64,000 nt of DNA. Origin: Gorsachius magnificus (Eukaryota > Chordata > Aves > Pelecaniformes > Ardeidae). Within the stretch, counting starts at the first letter, position 1. Every line of letters begins with the position of its first letter. Made by a program: the position numbers and the translations under genes. The notes below the pieces were generated by a model, which was not told the DNA's origin, searched no databases, and saw only the letters and a list, made by a program, of their open reading frames with translations. This document shows, piece by piece, positions 1-13,500 of the stretch. Location of the stretch: assembly GCA_034008185.1 (NCBI GenBank), contig CM067109.1, forward strand, positions 58,272,801 to 58,336,800, given 5' to 3'.

Positions 1-1775
1 ACCTCTAGAGCTGGGTGTGTTGGCTGGGGGCAGGGATAGGAAGAAGAAATGTTTTAATCCTGCTGCATATGGCCTTTATGTGCGCTGTTATAAAATGGAG
101 AAGAACTTTAGATCCTATAACACTTCCTGTAGTCTCATATACTTCTGTCAATACAAGAAGGGTACAGGAGTCACTGTAACAGCTTGATAAAATATTGTTC
201 TTAATAGCAAAGTATGCTTTTCTGATCCTCAATGAACGACACAAGCATAAACTTCCATAATATTCTGACCATTATTTACCCAGATGAAGCCTACTCTAAG
301 TAACACATAAATATAGATTTGGAGTAATTTTCAGGTTTTTCTAGCAGCACAGGCATAGCTGAATTTTGTACCCTCAGGGCTGAGGGAAGGGCACAAAAGC
401 AAGAGTTTTCTGAGGAAGAGGGAGTGTAGGTGGCTTCTGCCTCAGAGAGGGGAGGGAAGGGTGGAACTGGGCAGGAGGGCTGGAGGAGGGCCGTGGGAGG
501 GAGTTGCTGTTTTGTTGACAGCTGAACATGGAAGCTAGTTTTACAGTTTTGGGATGAGGTAACGAAGCAGCTGGGCTGCAGCTACACTGCTTAGTCCTTG
601 GTGTGCATCACTTTACATGACTGCTTTTTGCCCTTCTTATGGGACACAGTCCGTAAGTAGGGCAAGAGTGTTTGCAGCATAAGCGAGATTATTTTTTATA
701 CTTGTGTATATGATCTACATTATATGATCTGTACCCCGAGACCATGACTAGCATCTTGTCTCTTCACACTAGGTTCAAAGACTCCAATTTACCCAGCAAC
801 ATTATCTTTAGTTTATTGTTTATGTATATGCTTTAAAACCAAGAGTTTGCTACAGAAGTGCGTTTTGGGAAAAAAAAAATTATTCTGAGCAGAACAAAAA
901 TACTTCATTTAATAAAACATTAATTTCTGATCTTTGTTCCCTCACTGTTTCTATTAGCAAACAGAATATTCCTCACACCAAAGTTGTAATGAAGCAACCT
1001 GTTCATTATTTTTGGGTGCTCAATGTCAAATCACATCATAATTGGTCTTTTTTTCCCATTCTGCATGGTATCTTATGGAAAAGCTGGACTGGTTTTCATT
1101 TTGCGTGTTAAAAAGCAAAAATTACTTATTTCCCCTTGAATGGGTAAAGCTCTGTTCTTTTGTAGAAGTTGGAGGAAATATGTAAAAACTAAGGAACAGT
1201 ATAGGTGAAACTGTCCAATTTTCTTGTATTAAAAAGGGGCTAGTCAAAGAAATTACATGAGAGTACACTTAACAAGGGAATATCTTTTTTCTTAACATAA
1301 CACACGAGCCCCAACCTCAGTAAACGATAAGACAAAAATATTTGTTTATCACTGAATTTGAATAGGATCAAATATTCCATAAGCTAGATGGGCATAGCTG
1401 ATACCTTAACTAATGGGGAAACACAAGACTTTAATTTGTTTCTGGTAACTTCCTTTTGTAAGTCAATGCTAATGCTTAGGTATAGCCTGTATAGCAAATA
1501 GTCTAGCTAGTTTACTGTTCTATTTCTAATCTAAAATGTCTGCAAGTAGCTAAGGGTGTAGGGGTGAGCAAGCTGTTGCGGAGCATTGTGTCACCTGCCA
1601 AAAATTACCTGCTTCTAATAGCACAGGCCAATTACTGCTTGGGAAACTAACTCCTGCATGTCATAGTTCAAGAGAAAGGATTTTGACAGTGGGGAATGTT
1701 GAGTTGCACTGGTGTTTTAAAATGATGAAAAATGGTTTGTAACTTGATGTATCTCTTCCCAGAAATTCAGTCAAT
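1..1775. other. 5' flank and/or intron 1 of ANXA1; non-coding exon 1 not resolved
   Basis: No coding exon is visible here. Mammalian ANXA1 genes have a separate non-coding first exon, so this stretch should contain the promoter and exon 1, or be intron 1 with exon 1 lying outside the window. One consensus splice donor (GTAAGT, 653-658) follows a G-rich, relatively GC-rich patch at about 400-600 and could end an untranslated first exon. I cannot identify a convincing TATA box or transcription start next to it. The splice acceptor before the first coding exon is the AG at 1761-1762. Confidence 0.3.
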
Positions 1776-1841
1776 ATGTCTATGGTATCAGAATTTCTGA
1801 AACAAGCATGGTTCATGGAAAATCAGGAGCAGGAATGTATT
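1776..1841 (+). CDS. ANXA1: ANXA1 coding exon 1 (exon 2 of the gene)
   Basis: Encodes residues 1-22, the amphipathic N-terminal helix that binds S100A11 in the family. The acceptor AG is at 1761-1762, so about 13 nt of 5' UTR lie in this exon. The donor is GTAAGT at 1842, phase 0. The exon ends ...EQECI, where human has EQEYVQTV. It is followed by a 2190-bp intron with no recognisable repeat. Confidence 0.95.
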
Positions 1842-4800
1842 GTAAGTATTATCACCTTTTGAGAGTATCATGCTTATTTTCAAGTACTTTTAGAAGTGAT
1901 TTAAAGGCATAGACAACCAAGCAAAAGGGGGAAAACCAATGGAAAAACTCCAGCTGATTAGAACTGGAACCCAATTTTATTGCAGTGTATAATCTAATAT
2001 GATTAAAAAAACTAGTAATTCTGCTATCAGATGAAGAATTACTCTCATTTGCACATATCAGTCTAGTTATCAATTTCTAGGAAGAACTAGTTACTGTAAT
2101 TGAAATTGTAATTCCCAGTGGCAAATCACTGATTCACTCAAGTTTTCCTCTTTGAAGTAGTAATCTGTTGCAGAGGTGTATGGATGTGTACCAACATGTT
2201 CAGGTGACGTACATGAGAAAAACAGGGACTTTTAGGCTGAGGTAGACAAAGTCATGAGCTGGAGCCCAGGAATGTAAGGGAGGAAGTAAAGTCACTGGTA
2301 TATGTACTACTTTGTATCATATGTTGTGCTTACGCTGGAAAGAGTTACAGTATGTAATAAAATATCTCAGACAATCAGTACTGATATGGATTAGAAGGGA
2401 GGTGTATGGTGGTGAGAAGTCAAGAGTTATTGCACTAGGATGATGTGAAGAGTCTTTGTGATAATTAAATTGATTAAGATACTGAAATGACTGTCAGCAA
2501 AGGTAAAGCAGCACACTGTGAAGTCACAGGAAATCCTGAAAGAACTTTCATCTTGAAAAAAATTGAACGTAAGAGGGGAAATTTCAGTAAATAAGGTCTT
2601 CTGCTCTAGACCTTTGTGGATTCTGCAGTTTTGACTCCACAACATTTCGTGCATAACCCTTAGGCTCCACCACCCCATCCCCCTTGCACACCCGAAGTCC
2701 TGAGTTGTTCTGGTTGACTACAGACAGTTCTTTATTGCTAGTAGATAAGATTGTCATGGAAACCAATATACAAAGACCAGCCTGGCATGTCTAGGAAACA
2801 AGCAACAAACCAGGCCCATTCCTCTGTTGGCTTATCACACAAGTCAGAAGGTTTTTTTCAAAAGTAAAAGACACTGCTTTAAGTATGCAGTCCCTCTGCT
2901 CTCATAAAATTCCTAGTGATATAATTGTGTAGGGAGTTGAGTACTTAATTATCAGATATTAGAAGTGTACAAAATTCAGCACAGAATGCTGCATGTAAAA
3001 CATGTGCCCATAAGACCTTGCCATTTGTCTTATGCTATTTAACTTTAGCAGCAAAGGATTTAAAAAAAATTAAAATAGCGAGTTGTTGAAACAGGACAAA
3101 GAATATAGGTGATTCTGAAAAAGTTTAGCTAAACTACTGGGGTTTTTTTTAATAAAAAATCTCACCATATATCATGCCAAGGGGAATTTTTAATAAATAA
3201 TTCATCCAAGAATCTTGGGGCATTTTATAGCTTCTGTAAAAGACAGTACCAAGTATGGCATTGGTTAGGTAGTGCTGTTGGGTCATAGGCCATACCAGTA
3301 ACTTGATTTGTCATGTCGCTGATTTAGGGCAATCCATGTGATCTGTCACATAGTAGAATTTGTCATCCCTATTTATTCCTGAGCACTTTAGATACTGACT
3401 AGGGAGTGCCCATCTAGGAGTGGATTCACCAAAGGCAGCCAGTAGATAATGCCTGTGAAGGAAGTGCGGCTTATGTCTGAAGTTTCAAAGAAGTTGGGTA
3501 ACAGTTCTCCACTTCCTCATAGGATTAGACTTGAACTCTTCTCCAAAACCTTGCATGCAAGAAGTGCTTGTAGCCTTAGATATGAGTCAGCTGAGAAGTC
3601 ACTTAATGTGATGCACAGTCAATTTGCATAAAATGAACAAGGAAATTAGTAGCACTTTACTGGCAGTGCCTGTAGGATTTAATTGTGGGTTTAGAGCCTT
3701 TAAAATTTAGATATAATTGCCTAACATGACAGTTAAGAAGGGTTTTCCTGTGGAATCCAACTTAATCTGGGAAATAGGTCTTCAGGTGCCTAAAACAATA
3801 TATGAAGTGCTTTCTGTTTAATGTAAGAGGTGTGAAAGGAACAGATTCAATGCATATCAATTTCTGAGTCTGTTTAATTCTCTGTAGTTACAGGACTCTG
3901 TATGTTGCTTGATAGTCCTGTAATAAGCAATCCCAAATAGATGGTTTATTTAGGCATCTAAAACTGCTTCTGTATAAAAATATTCTTTGGAATGAGCAAT
4001 TTTTATTGGTTTTTTTTTTTTCCCTCTACAGAAAAGTTCAAAAGGTGGCCCTGGAGTACACTCATACCCTACCTTTGATCCATCAGCTGATGTTGTTGCT
4101 TTGGACAAAGCTATTACTGTAAAAGGTAAGAGGAGTAAATATTCAACCTGCTCTATTAACCTGCTCTCCCTTAGGAAATTTTGAGAATAACACTGAATAA
4201 AATATCAGAGCAAGAGGCAATGGCAAGCAAGAGAGGTGCCTCTGCTTTTAAAAGCTTGGCAATACATTAAACTATGCCACTTGGTAAAGAATCTCAACTC
4301 TTTGGTGTCATGAGGTTGATTTATAATTTCAGACCTTAGTAATATATTAAAGTTCTTGAATATGTTGAAGGATGGGTTGTACAAATCAAAAATCAAAAAA
4401 TATTATAACATACCATGCTAATACTTTTTTATTTGATTTCTGTAAAATCCCTGCAAGAGGCAGTGAATATGCTGATAAGGTAGCATATGCTTCTACCACA
4501 CTTCCCTCTTTTAATGAAATTCACATTTGGCACTTTGCCTGTACTTTGAAACCTTTTTCAATTTGACTTACAGAGATTAAACGAGTATGATGTCTAATTA
4601 TTTTTTTTTTTTTTTAGTTATTCTGAAGTGTAAATTCTGCACTCAGAACACTTTAAGATTTGCTGTATGAAATTGTATAAACATAGGTTTATGTGTTATT
4701 TGGTTTCTTCACTACATCATTAATTGTAAGTCAGTAGATTATTACAGTTCTTTCTTTGGTTAAACTTCAGTGTGTCAAGAAATCAAAATATGACATAAAG

Positions 4801-7800
4801 CAAATAATAAGATGTAAAAATTATTATTTGGCTAAATAACATACTAGAGACTGCTATAATATTTCCAATATATTAGACATGTTCTTTTTCTGTGTCTCAT
4901 AGGTGTGGATGAAGCCACCATCATTGACATCTTGACTAAAAGAACAAATGCTCAGCGTCAGCAGATCAAAGCTGCCTATCAGCAGGCTAAAGGAAAGGTA
5001 AAGTATATTCAAGCAAAGCTTAAATTTACACACCTTGTATCAATGTTGCTCCTGGTTCAGATGCTACATATAGCTTTAGCTTCATAAAACAAAAAGTTAG
5101 TCTTCTGCCTCTGTAGTTTGTGAAAACCACGACAGAATGATAACACGCTGCAACTATATTGCCAGTGCTGAGCCTTTAAGTATGGTGGCCACTATTTTGA
5201 AATAAAAAGAAAAATTCTGAAATTCCGACTTTCCAGCTTTTTGAATGCCCTCAAGATCCTTTAAATCACTAAATCACTAGGAATGCAGAGTTCACTAACA
5301 CCTGGGAGACAGTTTGCTCAGAGAAAGGGAGAGATGGAGAAGGGAACTTGGAGGCATCTCTCTCAAAATTTAAGTCCAGATAGAATACTAAATAGGACCA
5401 TAATGCTGTTCCACAAGTATGGGTTCCACTGGTATGGGGATGGGTGTACAGGGGGCAGCATTCTTCTACCTCTGAGTGGAAAAACTGATAGGCCCTGGAA
5501 CTGAGGAGTTTGGAAATTACTGCATGCTTCTGGAAAATATTTTAATTGCTTTTACTTTTCTGTATAACAAATTTTCTCCAGTTGAACCTGTAACTCTAAA
5601 CTGAAAATACAGTTGCACAGCTGGCATACCAGCGTTACTGAGTGTTTGCTCCTTGGAAAGTAATTCCTTTGAGCTTTTTGCCTTGTAACTCTAAGTGTAA
5701 CTTTTAAAGGCCAACTTAGAAAATAACTCTAATATCTCATTTTAGCCTATATTTCCTGTTTCTGTTCAGGAACTTCACTTGTGGTTTTCACAGACCTCTT
5801 ATCCCTCAGAGGAAGCTTCAGCCTTGCAATTACATTTTTTAAGGACTTAAAATATAACTTCAAAGACACAGGGAGATTAATGCTGTTAGATTATTAGATA
5901 CCCTGGTTCCTGGCACACCATCGAAAGCAGAACAGAACTAAGTATGGACATAGTGCTTGCTTCTGAAATTACCTCGATTGCTTAGGTATTCTGACAGAGA
6001 AGGTTGATCTCACTCTTACAGCCACATCCTTGACACATACTCAGTGGAAAACAGGGCTGTAACTTTCAGTGTAACAAAATAGAGTAATGAGCATGTCCAG
6101 ATTTTTTTTTAAAACTTAAATTAGGTCAAATTAGAATACAGCTCAAATCTTAATTTCAGGACTTTCAGTTTTGTGTAGGGCAATATTAGAGTATGTCCAC
6201 CGAGTTTCCACTGTGAATTCTGTATCCTTTATGCAATAAACGGATAAACTTAAATGTTATCTAGATAAGCAACCCAGTCATGATCTTAACAGCAATATAG
6301 TATTGCCTTCTCTTAAAAACCAAGCAGCCTATTTTGAGTCTTCTGATGCTGTAAATGGGTGAATGTGGCTGAACTGCAACGTGTGAATGCACTCCTGAAT
6401 ACTTACTGAAAAACCTTGACACTTTGATTAACATAAAGGTGAAAAATTAAAAATTTCAAGTAGGGTTTCATAATTATTTCTGGTAGCTAAAGAAGTTATA
6501 TAGACTAAGATTCATCAGAGATCAGACTTAATTTTTGGACTGTAGCTGAACAGCAGCTTTTATACCATTCACTAGCTTAGTGTGTTTCTTATTCTTCCTG
6601 TCACAGAGTCTGGAAGAAGCCTTGAAAAAAGTTCTGAAAAGCCACCTGGAAGATGTTGTTGTAGCTCTGCTCAAAACTCCAGCTCAGTTTGATGCTGAAG
6701 AATTAAGAGCCTCTATGAAGGTACGACAAAATCTTCTGAGAAAAACTTTCCTAAAGAGCATAAATAATTATCAGGGCCTGGAAGTGACACTGCACTTGGA
6801 TTTAAAAGCTTGTATATTATCTTCATTTTAACTCTATTTTGTAAAATAAATCTGTACTGGTAATCTGGGTTCTGAGAAGCCAGCAATCTCTGCTGAATTT
6901 CAGGGTTGGAGGAGACTGGTTGCAGTCAGTATTCTTCTCTGAGAATGAACTCCTTCTGCCTTCTGAAAATTGGTTGCTGATGTAGTGGTAGAAAGCCACA
7001 GTGTTTACATACATGTTTATATAACAGAAAACAAAAAGGGAAGGGGATATTTTTCTACACAAATTTTACATTCCTAAATTTATGTACCCTGCTTGGACCC
7101 GTTAGCACTTCTTTTAGGGACAAGTGATATTAGATGTGATAAAAAAATAATTCCAAAACAGCTGAAATAACAATATTGTATGGAAGAACAATGTTCATAA
7201 ATTTTCTCTCCTGTTCCACATGAGGCCTTCAAAGCCAAGTCCATGATTTTCGTCTTATTTCTGATCTTCTAAATTTTAAGTTTGTTGTATCAAATAACAT
7301 TTCTAAAAATTCAACCATTTTTGTCAGGGGCTTGGAACTGATGAAGATACCTTAATCGAGATTATGGCCTCAAGAAACAACAAAGAGATCAAAGAAGCCA
7401 GCAGATACTACAAAGAAGGTAATTCAGAGCAAGAAATTATCAATGGTATAACGATATAGAAAATACATTAATGTCAGAGCCCTTCTCAATATGAAAAGCT
7501 GAGAGGACCTTGTGGGAGGCAAGTGAAGCTTCACATAAGATTGAAAGAGTTGCAGGGGAGGGAGGTCATACTGACTTTATCTGGCCTATATAGATCCCAA
7601 TACAAAAGGCAAAGGCACATCCTCACTGCCAGAACTGCAGATGTCTCATGGAATGGGCCATGCATTTAGATGCTTTCTAGAATGCAAGCAAAACCCAGAT
7701 GCCTTTCTTCTCTTGTAACTAAGCCTTGGATGACCTCTTAATATCTCACTAGGCTTGAAAAAAACTTATTTACTTAGCAACACTGATACAATTAGCAGTA

Positions 7801-10514
7801 GGAGCAACCAGTGAACTAAAGGGGGACAATCTTTGAAAAGGTAACTAAAAAGTTGTCGTGGTTTAACCCGGCTGGCAACTAAGCACCACGCAGCCGCTCG
7901 CTCACTCCCCCCCCTCCCTCAGTGGGATGGGGGAGAGAATCAGAGAAAAGAAAAAAAAAAAGTAAGACCCATGGGTTGAGATAGAGACAGTTTAAGAAGA
8001 GAGAATAATAATAATAATAATAATGGTAAGAAAATATACAGAATATATAAAACAAGTGATGCACAATGCAATTGCTCACCACCCACTGACCGATGCCCAG
8101 CCCGTCCTGAGCCGCGATCACTCCCCCTGAGCCGTGATCACACAGCCCGAGCTGCGACCACTCTGCCCGCGACCGACCGATCAAACCGACCAACTACCCC
8201 CAACCCCCCGAGCATGACGTTATATGGTATGGAATAGCTCTTTGGACAGTTTGGGTCCTAGCTGTGCTGTACTCCCAGCTTGTTATGCACCTGGCTGAGC
8301 AGGAGAAGCTCAAAAAGTCCTTGAGCAGTCTGAGCACTACTTGGAACAACTAAAAACATCAGCGTGTTATCAACATTCTTGTAGTACTAAATCCAAAGCA
8401 CAGCACTATGCTAGCTTCTGTGAAGAAAATTAACTCTATCCCAGCTGAAACCAGGACAAATGTAATGTGGTATCTCTGATATATGTGAAATTCACTGCAG
8501 TCTCTCAGCATTGTCTAATTTAGTCATGTTTTCTGATATTATAGGACAACTTTTCCAAGAGATTTCCATTCAAATAGTCTCAGTTAGGAGCCCAAATTAA
8601 TAGTTTGATTTTTTGGAAGAGTTTTGTGGTTGAGTTCAGTGCTGATAAGAACAACCAGAAATAAGAATGAAAGACATGGCTCAGAAAATGTTTCAGGCTG
8701 TTTTTTGTACTTTACAAGCAAAGGCCCAAGACAATGCCACCCACAAGACCTTAGAGAGGACTTTTTCAGCTTTTGGGTTTAGCCTCCAATTTGACAGCAT
8801 GTCTCAGGGATTAGAGGACATGTTACAAATACACCCCTTGTCTTGAAGCTAAATGAGAGAAAGTAAGAAAACTGCATTTCTAGTGGGCATATTTACGTAG
8901 GGAATTAAGAAAAGGCTGAAAAAAATCATAGAATCATGGAATGGTTTAGGTTGGAAGGGGTCTTTAAAGGTCATCCAGTCAATGTACTTGATAACTTTAA
9001 AACAAACTACAAGTCCTTTCTCTTTTGATTTCAGTGCTGAAGAGAGATCTGATGCAAGACATTATCTCTGACACATCTGGAGACTTTCAGAAGGCTTTGG
9101 TTGCTCTAGCCAAGGTACGCTGTGCTTAAACATTTTGAGTGATATTACCTGTAATAAAAAAATAATGTTGTCAAGACTATTTTAGAGAAAGATATAAAAT
9201 AAATAAAGATTTAGGTTCTATTTATTTCCTTGCATTATTTTTTTATTTACATATCTTAGAACATATGAAATTGTTCTTAAAGCAGCTGTAATGAGATTTT
9301 ATCTCAAATACATTTAAAAAAACAATGATGTTTATTTTCACTTATCGGTTACGCTTTTAAGACTTTATTTTGTGGTAACTGTAAGCACTTGAAAAAACAA
9401 TAGAAATAATACCATGTCAGTTGACTAGAAATAGAAAAAGAAGAGACGCTTATAGTTAGAGAAATAAACCTTTTGGCTTTCTGTTATGATATGTTTCTAG
9501 TAGTTAGATAATAAGACAGGAGCAGGGAGCTAACAAGTGGACGAAGTGTTTTGTGAATTTATGTTCAAAAGCAGATGAGTTTAAACACTGGAGCTGCCCA
9601 ATAAAAAAAACCCCTTTAAAATACATGAATATTTGATTCCATGATTGTTAAGTACATGTATATGAAGCTTGCCATGTATGCGGGATTATTTTTTGATACG
9701 TCCATGTGCATCATTTTGATTTTCAGTTTTTGGTTTCAAACCAACTTGAAAGGAGTCTATTGAATGGTCATCAGGGACAAAATCACAGATTCCAGGCCTG
9801 TAACTTCATGTTCAGAAACAATGCTTTCTGTAGATTATAATGTAGGACTTCAGAAATAAGCTGCTGATGGCCTTAGAAATGTGAGCTCTGACTGATTAAC
9901 AAATACAACAGCTTTATTCACAGAATGATTGACATAACTATCTATCTGCAATTGTGTATTAAGTTATGTAAGAACGGTGGGGAAGGACTCTAAAATACTG
10001 AGTTTTGGTGAACTGAATGATTGTGAAATTCTATTTATTTATGTAGGCTGACCGATGTGAAGTTTCTTATGTGAATGATGAGCTTGCTGACAGTGATGCC
10101 AGGGTAAGATCATACTTGGCACTCTGCAGAACTTCTTCATCTGACTTACTTGAGATTAAAAACTCTGGCTTGCAAATATTCTACCTGAATCTTGTGTACT
10201 GTAGACCTAACAGAGATTTATATGTTATGTAACAATCTTTTCTGAGGGGATACTGTTTTACAAAGTTCATGTAAGCTTCACTGTCTGAAGGAACTTAAGT
10301 CTTCCTCCTAATAGCTTCAGAAATATTTCTGCAAGACCTCTTCTAGTTTGTATAAAGCATGCAGACCATTTGAAGTAGAGTTCAACAACTGGAGAAATTA
10401 GTCACCATCTTCCTTCTATTCATAATACAGTTCTTGAAGTGATGGACATGGGTGTGCTCAAGTATGTGAAGAACCAGCTACCATACCTTGACCAGTGAGA
10501 ACTCTGTAGTCTGT

Positions 10515-10547
<33 letters not shown>

Positions 10548-13500
10548 TTACACACAGAGGAGAGCTAGATGGTGATTGTAAAAAGTCTGAAAATATGTTA
10601 AGTAGCTGCAAAATGCTCTCTAGGTACCATTATGACATAAGTATAATGTATTACTTGATAGAGCTAGAGTTAGTTTGAGTTTGTGTAGAGTTTTGTTACG
10701 GATTGTGTCAAGGGCTAGAGTTCACTGCTGCCAAGCAATAGCCTACCTTTGGCTGCTGGCCTCGGAAGTACAGTATTTCTGTTTGGGTTTTACTATACTG
10801 ATGTTAACTTTACTAGTTTCTTTTCTTTATGACAGGCCTTGTATGAAGCAGGAGAGAAAAGGAAAGGAACAGATATTAATGTGTTTGTTACTGTTCTTAC
10901 TGCAAGAAGCTACCCACATCTCCGAAGCGGTAGGTTTGATGAAACTTCATGCTTCACAGCAATTTTATTTTGAACATGGCCTGCTCATGAAATCAAAGAA
11001 GATATAAATTATCAAGAAGTGACTCTGACTGCTACAAAGGTCTTTGTAACTGGACACTTGCTTGCTGACTAAGGACATAGTTGGCAGCTTGGCTGTTCTT
11101 TTCATATTAATGAAGAGCAATGCCATTTAGGTTGTTAACAAAGCTATTACCATGAAGTCTCACATGGCTAGTGATCACAAGGCCAAGGGATCAGTGTGGC
11201 AGGGGTTCTGAATGCTCCCCAACATGCTCTTGCTCTTCATCCAGTTTACCCTGGGTAGAGGGATGTCACCTAATATCAGTCCCCAGTGGAGTCATTGGAC
11301 CACCTCTATCCCTACCAGTGGGAACACAAACCCAACTAACAAAGTCCCATTCGTTATGCTGACTCCACCAGTCCACACAGTGACACTGCTCTTTACACTG
11401 TGTTGGCTGAAGAAAGTATGAAAGATGGCCTATAATCAGTCATCTGTGTACACTGCTGCAGCAAAGAGGGAAGAATAAGGCAGAGGCAATGCAGGGTGAA
11501 TACTGTGTTTTCATCACTATTCACTGAGTTTTCTTCCCTTATTTAGTCTTTCAGAAGTACACCAAATACAGCAAGCATGACATGAACAAGGTACTGGATT
11601 TGGAGTTGAAGGGTGATATTGAAAAGTGCTTGACTGCCCTTGGTAAGTAGTTCTGCAGATTATAACCTAGTGACCATATGACCTATGACCATATGAAAAC
11701 CTACTTCTTATTTCTGTCACACTTTCTCTGACAGGAAGCCATTCTGGGCTTACCCTGCTTCACTGAGAAACTTGCTAAATAATACTTTGGAAAATCTAGT
11801 CCAAACACAATGATTTAATTGAGTTATTTAAAGTCAGTTAAAGTAGATGAATGAGCAGAAATACCTGTCCTGATGCGTAGAAAAGTCTTTTAAGGAGAAC
11901 AGATATGTCATCAACATAGGAAGATCTTTACAGGAAGTCAATATGCTAAAAAGAGCTGTCACAGCAGGCATATTATGCATCAAAAATCCAATAGTTTTGA
12001 ACCTGTCTTCAAAAAAAACCCCAAACCCACTCATCTTTAAATTTTGGTTTTTGAAGACATTTATAATATATGATTATTAAAAATACAACAAAGTTCCTTC
12101 TGCTTTTTTGTTCAAGAGAATATTCTCATAAGGTTTGTGATAAAGACCCTTAACATTACTGTTCCTTATGATCAATAAGGTGAGGCAGTGACTCACTTAA
12201 ATCACTCTTGTCAGTGGACTAGGGGTGGAATCAGAAGCCAGACACCCATCGTGTTCTCAGTGTTTGTATCACAGTCAAACATACTTTGGATAAAAGAATG
12301 ATCCCATCAGATCCCTCTAATATCAGAAGTGGAGGGCAAGTACTTAGTATAACTTGGTTTACAAAATATCAGATCATAACCTCCAGCTCTGCTGTAGAAG
12401 ACACAAATGCTTTCACAATTTTCTTCTTGGGAACTGCAACATCTATCATAATTTTGTAGTAGTAAACTAGGTAATGCTGTCTTGTAACTATTCTCCCCTG
12501 ACTGATTTGCTTTCTGAATGGACAGAGGAAAGGAACTGCTGCCTCTCCTGTATTCTGAAGACAGGTAACAAAGAAGTAGATAAGTAGGATATGCTGGTAC
12601 GAATGCTGAGACTCCTTTTGAGGTGTTTTCTTTACAAACTTTTGCCTTTTTTACTTTGTTACGTGTATAACAGATGTGACCTTATCTCATTGTTTCACTA
12701 CAGTAAAGTGTGCCACAAGCAAGCCAGCTTTCTTTGCTGAAAAACTCCACCTGGCGATGAAGGTAACCTAAAGAAAGAACTTCTCTTTGTAAACATGGGG
12801 TGCTTTGTAAGCTGAAAAATAACAAGCTAGCTAGACTTCTCTAAGCCCTTTCTGTTACAAAAAGTGACCACAGAAGGAAATTCAGTGTATTTCTCTCTAT
12901 TCTGTTCTTTCCTTTGAAAACTCTGGGTGTCTTTCCATAGGAGGAGCTGTCTCTTTGCTATAGTGTGTTCAGGAAGGCATCTGTAGTATGTTCAGGAAGG
13001 CATCTGTCCATCCACACATATATCTTTTACTCTAGACAGCGACAGAAAGCTAACTGGAACTTTTCTTATTTATGAAGCCACAAAAATATTAGTGAAAAGT
13101 AAATAGGGAAGCAATTACAGATCTGGACAAGAACCTTGCAGAAGCCTAACCTTTGACAAGATGTCCATGGTCCTTCTGGCAAATTTGGAACCTGAGTTGA
13201 GTGAAGCAGCTGGATATCCTGAAACTGTCTAGTATGCGCCTATTTTCATAACTCCTGTGACTTGGTTAGGAGTAGTATGTGAAAAATTGAGTGAATTGTT
13301 ATGAAAATACAGTTCATTGCACTCTTAAAAAATAATAAAAAAAGGCAGAGAAGTCTAGGTTGTCTCTGGTGTCTAGCAAGCAAAGTGAAGGACATGCCTC
13401 TTTTTAGGGAACAGCTAAAAGAAATGTGTAAAAGGAAAATCCACAGATAGAGGTAGCCTGTCAGAAGTGAATTCTGCTCCTATGGAAAAGAAGGGGGATA

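Noticed and set aside
653..658. GTAAGT as the definite donor of ANXA1 exon 1
   Set aside because: The consensus matches, but without a recognisable start site or conserved untranslated exon it remains only a candidate. Exon 1 may lie upstream of the window.
7186..7197. Palindrome-like AGAACA-A-TGTTC in intron 5, considered as a glucocorticoid response element
   Set aside because: The half-sites are one base apart rather than the required three, so it does not fit the receptor-binding consensus.
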